Shown here in pieces: positions 13,650 to 19,227 of a stretch of DNA of 19,227 bases. Under the pieces are notes generated by a model that did not search any database, was not told the DNA's origin, and worked only from the letters and a program-made list of their open reading frames with translations. The stretch is taken from NCBI GenBank assembly GCA_002780065.1, contig PEWQ01000159.1, positions 1 to 19,227 on the forward strand, read 5' to 3'. Origin of the DNA: Candidatus Hydrogenedentes bacterium CG07_land_8_20_14_0_80_42_17. Lineage in GTDB: Bacteria; UBA8481. Both the position numbers and the translations under genes were made by a program. Position 1 is the stretch's first letter, and the number at the start of each line of letters is the position of its first letter.

Positions 13650-14432
13650 ATGTTTGCTGTTGCATTTATATTTCAAATAATTTTTGCTGTCGGTTCAGCA
13701 GATACTGCTACTTCTGCATTTATTGAGCCGCTATCTGAAATGAAAGGAAACCTTGCTATTATTCGTTCAGATACTTCTATTTGCTTTTCAAGAGGGACAA
13801 GAAGTTTGATAGTTTTTTTTAGCTATCCAAAACCGAAAAGAGAACTTTCAGCGGCCGGCAAAATTTTTCCTGAGATTGATAGCAGTAGATGGGGCTATGG
13901 CGATGAAGTTGTATATGAATATAAACCAAACGGATTTTTGCTCGGAGTAGTTGAGCGAGGTAGAGTTTATGAACCTGATGCGGTTCTGAAGTTGGAGCGC
14001 AATTGGTCCGAGTCGCTTGGCAATGCGGAATTGAAAACATTTCCGTTTCTTCTAAACGCTGACATTGAATTGGATTCTCCTCCGGATATTTTATACAAAC
14101 TTGACATGCTCGAACTGCTCCAAATGATAATTCCAGATGTGAAGTCTCAATATATTTCTGTGAAACATAGAAAAGATGATATCTCTATTCGTTCGGTTGG
14201 AATTATTAAGAATAATATTCAAGTGGTTAACACCGAAATGAAGATAGTTAAATTCTCTTCTAATTCCGATTCGATCTCTTATTCGGTTCAGAGCCGAGTC
14301 GATGAAAGCAAGCAATTGATCATCTATGCCGGTAATAAAAAAATATCTATTGAGGTTGTGCCAGGCAGTGCAATGAATGACGGAGAAGATCTGCTTGAAA
14401 AGCTAAAATATTTTTTTAGTTTGAATTCTTAA
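13650..14432 (+). CDS. Putative exported protein of unknown function, 260 aa
   Basis: I do not recognise this family. It starts with a hydrophobic segment (MFAVAFIFQIIFAVGSADTA) that looks like a signal peptide, with possible cleavage after GSA. It lacks the usual N-terminal Lys or Arg, and no earlier in-frame start exists before the stop codon at 13608. The mature part is beta-rich (LAIIRSDTSICFSR; SLIVFFSYPKP; YGDEVVYEYKPNGFLLGVVE), followed by a helix (LDMLELLQMII) and more strands, as in secreted or periplasmic proteins. It stands alone, divergent from the DHH operon. Its 3' end overlaps the moeA 3' end by 17 bp on the opposite strand. The promoter geometry predicts a leaderless transcript. 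Confidence 0.75.
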   Translation: MFAVAFIFQIIFAVGSADTATSAFIEPLSEMKGNLAIIRSDTSICFSRGTRSLIVFFSYPKPKRELSAAGKIFPEIDSSRWGYGDEVVYEYKPNGFLLGVVERGRVYEPDAVLKLERNWSESLGNAELKTFPFLLNADIELDSPPDILYKLDMLELLQMIIPDVKSQYISVKHRKDDISIRSVGIIKNNIQVVNTEMKIVKFSSNSDSISYSVQSRVDESKQLIIYAGNKKISIEVVPGSAMNDGEDLLEKLKYFFSLNS

Positions 14433-15675
14433 TTCCGAATTCGGAGGACAGCCAGTCATCCAGTATCAAACACGGAGCAGATTCGCCTTTTGGAATGTAG
14501 ATAGTTTCCGATTCGACGAAGAGCAATCCGTTTGCGTGAAGCATTGAAGTGGTTATTCCAGAGCCTTGTTCTTTTTTAGTCGGAGATACATGATATTTTC
14601 CGGAATCAGATGAAGTCAATTTTACCCGTAAAAATTCAGGTCTGCCTGGAGCTCGTTTCAATTCTTTTTCGAGAAGAACACGTTCTGTTCTTCTGAAAAT
14701 ATTTGAGCGCCCCATAATTGTGAGAAGAGCCGGGCGAACGAATATTTCAAATGAGACTTGCGTCGAGACTGGATTTCCGGGCAGTCCAAATACGGGCTTT
14801 CCATTGAGAATTCCGAAGAGTAGCGGCTTGCCGGGTTTAACCTGCACTTTCCAGAATTTCATCTTAAATCCTAGTTCGTCAAGAACCTCTCGTATTAAAT
14901 CACGTTCTCCCATCGAGACTCCGCCTGAAATCAGAATGACGTCGGCATTTCTAGCTGAGTCAAGTTTTTCAGAAAGATCTAATTTCTCATCTCGAGCGGT
15001 TCCGAGATCGATAGATAAACATCCCAATTCTTTCAAGAGTCCGTATAGAACGATTCCGTTGGAATTTCTGACTTTTCCCGGTGATATCTCTTTATCAAAA
15101 GAAATTAATTCATCACCGCAGGTTAGAACTGCAACTGAAGGCCTTCTGATTACAGTGACGTGATCTGCGCCCGCCGCAGAGGCTGTTCCGAATGCTGCCG
15201 GAGTCATTATCGTTTCGCGTTCGAGAACGACCGAACCGGCTTTCATGTCTTCTCCAGATTTGCGAATATTTTTTTCGGCTTCAATGCAATCGCAGAAAAT
15301 TGCAAAGTTCTCTTCGATGCTAACATCTTCGACAGGAACTATTGCGTCGCATTCCTCAGGAACAATAGCTCCTGTCATGATTCTTATTGCTTCTCCGGAA
15401 TTAAGAATTCTTTGAGAACCATCGCCGGCCAATATCATTCTAGAATTAATTTTTAGTTTAATCGGATTGAGGATAGATGCCGATTTCAAATCGTAAGATC
15501 GAACTGCAAAACCATCCATTGCTGAATTATCAAGAAACGGAACATTGTCTTTGGCAATAACAGGTTCTGAAAGCACGAGCCCGAGTGAATCCTTGAGCGG
15601 AACATTTTGAGAATCGAGCGAAGAAACGGATGAAAGAATAGTTTCTATTGCAGTTCTAATTGAAATAAGCGTCAT
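14416..15675 (-). CDS. moeA: Molybdopterin molybdenumtransferase MoeA
   Basis: This 419-residue enzyme inserts molybdate into adenylylated molybdopterin in molybdenum-cofactor synthesis. The motifs in order are DNSAMDGFAVR and TGAIVPEECDAIVPVED (domains I and II), the MoCF-binding domain with PGKVRNSNG and SGGVSMGERDLI, LPGNPVSTQVSFEIFVRPAL, and a C-terminal beta domain with RPEFLRVKL. The length is normal for MoeA. GGAG precedes the ATG with suitable spacing, and folD ends 15 nt upstream, so the two are likely co-transcribed. No other cofactor genes are in the window. The presence of moeA suggests the cell has molybdo- or tungstoenzymes elsewhere; this is an inference. The gene ends inside the convergent 260-aa gene. 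Confidence 0.96.
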   Translation of the reverse strand: MTLISIRTAIETILSSVSSLDSQNVPLKDSLGLVLSEPVIAKDNVPFLDNSAMDGFAVRSYDLKSASILNPIKLKINSRMILAGDGSQRILNSGEAIRIMTGAIVPEECDAIVPVEDVSIEENFAIFCDCIEAEKNIRKSGEDMKAGSVVLERETIMTPAAFGTASAAGADHVTVIRRPSVAVLTCGDELISFDKEISPGKVRNSNGIVLYGLLKELGCLSIDLGTARDEKLDLSEKLDSARNADVILISGGVSMGERDLIREVLDELGFKMKFWKVQVKPGKPLLFGILNGKPVFGLPGNPVSTQVSFEIFVRPALLTIMGRSNIFRRTERVLLEKELKRAPGRPEFLRVKLTSSDSGKYHVSPTKKEQGSGITTSMLHANGLLFVESETIYIPKGESAPCLILDDWLSSEFGIKNSN

Positions 15676-15690
15676 TTTTATTCTCCATTT

Positions 15691-16560
15691 CTATACAGTT
15701 ATTCCGGTGAGAGATGCCTCTGCGGCTATAACAGTATTTTCGAGAAGCATTGCAACAGTCATCGGTCCGACTCCGCCCGGAACCGGTGTCCACGCATACG
15801 CGCGCTCACGGCATGAAGGAGCAACATCGCCTACAACTCGAAATCCTCTCGGATTATTTGAATCGATAATTCTGTTAACTCCGACATCAACTATTACAAC
15901 GCCTTGCGAAATCATTTCTTTGGTGATTAAACCAGGCCTTCCTACGGCTACTACCAATATCTCTGCGCGCCGCGTATGAAATGCAAGGTCTTTAGTTTCG
16001 ATATGGCATACTGTTATCGTGGCCATTCGTGAAAGAAAAAGTTCCGCAGTAGGCCGCCCCGCAATTCGCGACGCTCCGACAATTACAACTTCTTTCCCTC
16101 TCACGTCCAATCCGTATTCGTCGAGAAGTCTTAGAATTCCTTTTGGTGTGCATGGAGGAAATCCACCGACACCGGTTGCGACTCTGCCGACATTGAACGG
16201 ATGAAATCCGTCGACATCTTTTTTTGGAGAAATTGCCTCTATCACAATTTGAGTGTCTATTGACGAAGGCAGAGGAAGTTGAATGAGAATCCCGTGAGTG
16301 CTTGGGTCTTCATTCTCCTTTTGAATTGCAGAGATAAGTTCGGACTCCTCGGCAGTCTCATCAAGAATAACTGCCTTAGATTTAATTCCGCAATTTTCGC
16401 ATGCTCGAATCTTTTTACCGACATAAAGTTGTGAAGCCGGATCGGAACCGACTCTGATTGCACAAAGCCCTGGTCGGACTCCTTTTTCTTCGAGTTCAGC
16501 TACGCGTTTTTTTACATCTAAATAAACTTTTTTTGCCAGAGATTCTCCGTCTAAGATCAT
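15691..16560 (-). CDS. folD: Bifunctional methylenetetrahydrofolate dehydrogenase / methenyltetrahydrofolate cyclohydrolase
   Basis: This 289-residue enzyme interconverts 5,10-methylene-, 5,10-methenyl- and 10-formyl-tetrahydrofolate with NADP+. Signature motifs are YVGKK with catalytic Lys50, QLPLPSS, DVDGFHPFNVGR, PCTPKGILRLL, the Rossmann segment VVIVGASRIAGRPTAELFLS, VDVGVNRI, and the C-terminal TPVPGGVGPMTVAMLLENT. I place the start at the ATG at 16560, where MILDGESLAKKV begins as in other FolD proteins. This is one base after the GH57 stop codon (TAAAATG). An earlier in-frame start at 16626 would add 22 residues without FolD similarity and overlap the upstream gene. The arrangement implies translational coupling to the GH57 gene. 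Confidence 0.97.
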   Translation of the reverse strand: MILDGESLAKKVYLDVKKRVAELEEKGVRPGLCAIRVGSDPASQLYVGKKIRACENCGIKSKAVILDETAEESELISAIQKENEDPSTHGILIQLPLPSSIDTQIVIEAISPKKDVDGFHPFNVGRVATGVGGFPPCTPKGILRLLDEYGLDVRGKEVVIVGASRIAGRPTAELFLSRMATITVCHIETKDLAFHTRRAEILVVAVGRPGLITKEMISQGVVIVDVGVNRIIDSNNPRGFRVVGDVAPSCRERAYAWTPVPGGVGPMTVAMLLENTVIAAEASLTGITV

Positions 16561-16561
16561 T

Positions 16562-19087
16562 TTACGGCCACACACTAGGATCTTCGGAAAGCTTTTTCTC
16601 GAAGGGTTCGATAAGTTTTTGCTCATACGAAATGTCTATGTTCAGCCGTGCCGCTGCATCGAAAAGTTTTAATAGCGACGGATAGTTTTCGGATTTTTCC
16701 TCAAGCATCGCTCCAATCATGGAACGGCCTTCTGATCGTAACAGAGAGTAAATAATCTCCTGCCCAACTTTCGCATCGATCCTTATTTCTGCATCCTGAG
16801 CGGCTTTCATAAATGTCAGCATTCTGTCGAATTCAGGGCTTCTGACGCCTTCTTCTCCGATACGCTTTAGCATTCTATCTACTCGGTTAGAAACATCTTC
16901 CCTAACTCTTTCTTTGGATATTTCTATTCCGTAAAGTTTCATTTTATGTTCGAATATTTTTGCGTCATGAAAAAGTTCGGCGATCACATATTCATGCCAT
17001 ACATATTCGGATATTGTCTTCAAGAGCTTGATAATAGATTCATTTACTTTTAATCCGACGATATCGGAGATATCGAAAACAGGTTTCAAAAGTCCAACGA
17101 CATTTTTCAGAAGCACGCTGAATTCCTTTTCGGTTCTGTTTTCAGTCTCATTGAGAATATGCCGCGCCTCGACTCTAAATAGATCTTTCATTCCCAATAC
17201 TAACGCACCCTTGCGCTTTCCGGCAACAGGTCGAATTTCATCCCAAGTTTTTCCGCGGGGATCTCCGCCAGGCCAACGAAAATTTTCTCCGATTTCGAAA
17301 ATGATAGTTTCGGGCGGACTAGGTTGAAACTTCGAGATCCATGCAAACCGTGTTTTGCTCTCGGTGCGGACATCTAAAGCTAGAGCTGTTCCTCGTCCGA
17401 GATGTGAGATTCCGTTTGCTTTTTTTAGATTGGATTCTTCATCATTTTCGCCCCAGAACGCCTCGCCTTCAAGCCGTATCTTGTAGCGCCCTTCTTTGTG
17501 CGCCTCGATTCCGGAAAAGTTTGACAATATCGTCTGATTCAGGAATCGCTGTTTTGCTTTTAATCTCGGAGTAGTAATTGCATGAAATATTTTTGAACCG
17601 TTTCCTTCGGAAGGAATATTTGATACAGCTTCATGAAGCTTTTTTGAGAACTTTTCGATAGAACTATTTGAAATCAATTGCCCTAAAGCAGTGTGTGCCT
17701 TGCTTGCATAAAGCATTAACTGCTTCGGCTCGATGCCGGATATGTCGTCGAAGAACCAGCCGCAGGAGGTATACATCAAAAGAGCATTTCGTTGCGAAGC
17801 AAGAAGCCTCCAGCATTTTTCCGTTTCTTTTGAGATAAACCATTCGCCGGCAAACTTCCGTTTTTCTTCGGGATTGTAGCCGGAAAGAATAACGTCAATA
17901 TATGCGTTGCGCACTGCCCACGGGTCTTTGAAGCATTTCGCTCCTTCGGATTCGAAAACTTTTCTCAATGAGTCTCGGAGCGTATCGAGTGCTTCTCTTA
18001 GCGGAGTTCGCCACTTTTGATTCCAGCCGTTATCGTGATTGATTCTACAGCCGCAGTCTGATCTCCATCGCTCGACTCCGTGTGCACAGCTCCATGAAGT
18101 ACCTCCGGCTTTAAGCTTGGCTTCCAACTTTGGAGGATGCCGCTCCAGAAACGAGGCGTAGTTCGTGACTCGAATACGTTTTGAAATTTTGTTCTCTTTT
18201 CCTGAAAGATATTCTGAAAAAGTGTATGCAAGGCACATATCGCCAAACGGTTCATGATGCCCGTAAATCTCGCCGTCAGTGGCAATGTTGACCATGCTGT
18301 TTTTTTCAAAAGCTTCCATTAGACGCTCTACAAAAATTTCAGATGAATGAAGAAGATGATTAAACGAAATATCGGATGAAAGTTCAGGCTCGTAAAAAAA
18401 TGCCGCAATATTGCCGGAAGGTGTTTGAATCCAGTAGGGCTGTGAGGTGTCTATTTTTCCGTTTGAAACATCAACCCATTTTTTGTCCGGAGTTTGAACC
18501 TGCGCCGCTTGAAAAGGAGAGAGAATTACAAACTTCATGCCGTGCTTGATGACTGCTTCGAGAGTTGCAATATCGACTGCTGTTTCTGACATCCACATCG
18601 CCTCGGGCTCCCTTCCAAAATGCTTTCGGAAGTCGGCGATTCCCCATAGAATTTCAGTTTCACGATCTTTTTCGTCCGCGAGCGGCATGATGATATGATT
18701 GTAAACTTGAGCTATTGCATTGCCGTGACCATTGTTTCTTGCCATGCTGAGCGAATCGGCTTTTACAATTCTTGCAAGTGTTTGAGGATCGTATTTTTCC
18801 ATCCATGAAAGCAGTGTCGGCCCGAAATTGAAAGAGAGATAAGTATAATTGTTGACTATCTCACGTATCTTTCCGAATTCGCCGAGCACTCTTGAAACCG
18901 AGTTCGGCCTGTAGCATTCGGAATGAATTCGTTCGTTCCAGTTTGAAAACGGTTCTGCGGAAGACTCTTCCTCTATCTCCTCTGTCCACGGATCTTCGCG
19001 CGGCGGCTGATAGAAGTGACCGTGAATAATTAATTCGAGTTCTTTGTCGTCAGCATCATGAGCCTCTTTTCTTCTCTTCTCAGTCAT
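16562..19087 (-). CDS. Glycoside hydrolase family 57 protein with DUF3536
   Basis: This 841-residue protein has an N-terminal GH57 barrel and a long C-terminal DUF3536 region. The start shows IIHGHFYQPPREDPW (20-34, with His22 and His24) and the DUF3536-type block NWNERIHSECYRPNS (49-63). GH57 catalytic candidates are Glu168 in WMSETAVD (nucleophile) and Asp271 in ATDGEIYGHH (acid/base, with His277-His278). GH57 enzymes act on alpha-glucans (amylase, amylopullulanase, 4-alpha-glucanotransferase, branching enzyme), but the activity of the DUF3536 branch is not established. No signal peptide is seen, so it is probably cytoplasmic and may act on glycogen-like storage polymer. It lies 7 nt after the upstream fragment and one base before folD, in one likely operon. 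Confidence 0.93.
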   Translation of the reverse strand: MTEKRRKEAHDADDKELELIIHGHFYQPPREDPWTEEIEEESSAEPFSNWNERIHSECYRPNSVSRVLGEFGKIREIVNNYTYLSFNFGPTLLSWMEKYDPQTLARIVKADSLSMARNNGHGNAIAQVYNHIIMPLADEKDRETEILWGIADFRKHFGREPEAMWMSETAVDIATLEAVIKHGMKFVILSPFQAAQVQTPDKKWVDVSNGKIDTSQPYWIQTPSGNIAAFFYEPELSSDISFNHLLHSSEIFVERLMEAFEKNSMVNIATDGEIYGHHEPFGDMCLAYTFSEYLSGKENKISKRIRVTNYASFLERHPPKLEAKLKAGGTSWSCAHGVERWRSDCGCRINHDNGWNQKWRTPLREALDTLRDSLRKVFESEGAKCFKDPWAVRNAYIDVILSGYNPEEKRKFAGEWFISKETEKCWRLLASQRNALLMYTSCGWFFDDISGIEPKQLMLYASKAHTALGQLISNSSIEKFSKKLHEAVSNIPSEGNGSKIFHAITTPRLKAKQRFLNQTILSNFSGIEAHKEGRYKIRLEGEAFWGENDEESNLKKANGISHLGRGTALALDVRTESKTRFAWISKFQPSPPETIIFEIGENFRWPGGDPRGKTWDEIRPVAGKRKGALVLGMKDLFRVEARHILNETENRTEKEFSVLLKNVVGLLKPVFDISDIVGLKVNESIIKLLKTISEYVWHEYVIAELFHDAKIFEHKMKLYGIEISKERVREDVSNRVDRMLKRIGEEGVRSPEFDRMLTFMKAAQDAEIRIDAKVGQEIIYSLLRSEGRSMIGAMLEEKSENYPSLLKLFDAAARLNIDISYEQKLIEPFEKKLSEDPSVWP

Positions 19088-19094
19088 TTTAATA

Positions 19095-19227
19095 TCAATT
19101 TGCAGAATGTTTTTTTAGAGCTTCTGCGGCTTTGTTTGCCGCTTCTTCCCATTGCGGAGCCAGCTTCATCAATTCTGCTTTTCCTTTTTCATCAACAGTC
19201 TCTCCGCTCTCGCCTTTTCCCATTGAG
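19095..19227 (-). CDS. C-terminal end of an unidentified protein (cut by window edge)
   Basis: An open minus-strand frame enters from the right edge and ends with TGA at 19097-19095, 7 nt before the GH57 start. The 43 visible residues are charged and helical; the last part reads LAPQWEEAANKAAEALKKHS before the final AN. This looks like the C-terminal helix of a larger protein, but a short gene starting at the ATG of the second visible codon cannot be excluded. The family cannot be told from this fragment. Its tight spacing suggests co-transcription with the GH57 gene. Confidence 0.5.
   Translation of the reverse strand, partial: SMGKGESGETVDEKGKAELMKLAPQWEEAANKAAEALKKHSAN

Noticed and set aside
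14720-15163. Plus-strand frame inside moeA (147 codons)
   Set aside because: It lies fully antisense to a well-conserved MoeA, with Ser/Pro-rich composition typical of shadow frames.
16561-16626. Upstream start for FolD
   Set aside because: The extra 22 residues do not match FolD and overlap the GH57 gene; the ATG at 16560 fits the family start.

Overview
The window looks like chromosomal DNA from a deep-branching, probably Gram-negative-type bacterium of moderate, AT-leaning composition. It carries the bacterial NAD+-dependent DNA ligase and FolD. It also carries proteins with signal peptides, and one exported protease ends in a variant CFI-box-like C-terminal tail. Mixed in are families best known from archaea and eukaryotes: a Clp1/Grc3-type polynucleotide kinase and an archaeal-sized DHH nuclease. 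I cannot name the phylum from sequence alone. I saw no tRNA, rRNA, transposase, phage gene or CRISPR array. No gene-free stretch exceeds about 235 bases.

Layout. At the left edge, a 17-bp GC-rich tandem repeat and one copy of an interspersed element lie just downstream of a minus-strand exported subtilase (124-2337). Only 20 bp separate it from a divergent plus-strand run: a TIGR02757 family protein, an inositol monophosphatase-like protein and ligA, joined by two 4-bp ATGA overlaps, then an M20 amidohydrolase and a PHP-domain phosphoesterase. A second, longer copy of the interspersed element lies 14 nt after the M20 stop codon. Next come a tiny minus-strand coiled-coil gene with a strong ribosome binding site and, overlapping it on the opposite strand, an exported protein of unknown function.

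The middle of the window (9532-13415, minus strand) is the most interesting part. A three-gene operon with 4-bp overlaps encodes a DHH-family nuclease, a 155-aa protein of unknown family with a possible Sm/SH3-like core and a basic tail, and a Clp1/Grc3-family 5'-hydroxyl polynucleotide kinase. Directly downstream on the same strand, after 83 bp with its own likely promoter, lies a winged-helix plus HEPN gene pair. A 5'-OH kinase, a likely 5'-to-3' exonuclease and a HEPN protein side by side recall the eukaryotic Las1 (HEPN)-Grc3 (kinase)-Rat1 (exonuclease) rRNA-processing machine. The HEPN protein here lacks the usual catalytic motif, so the analogy is a hypothesis. The operon's leader contains three consecutive perfect hairpins.

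The right part has another exported protein of unknown function (plus strand), converging with and overlapping a minus-strand group: a gene fragment cut by the window edge, a GH57/DUF3536 glycoside hydrolase, folD and moeA, all closely spaced and probably co-transcribed.
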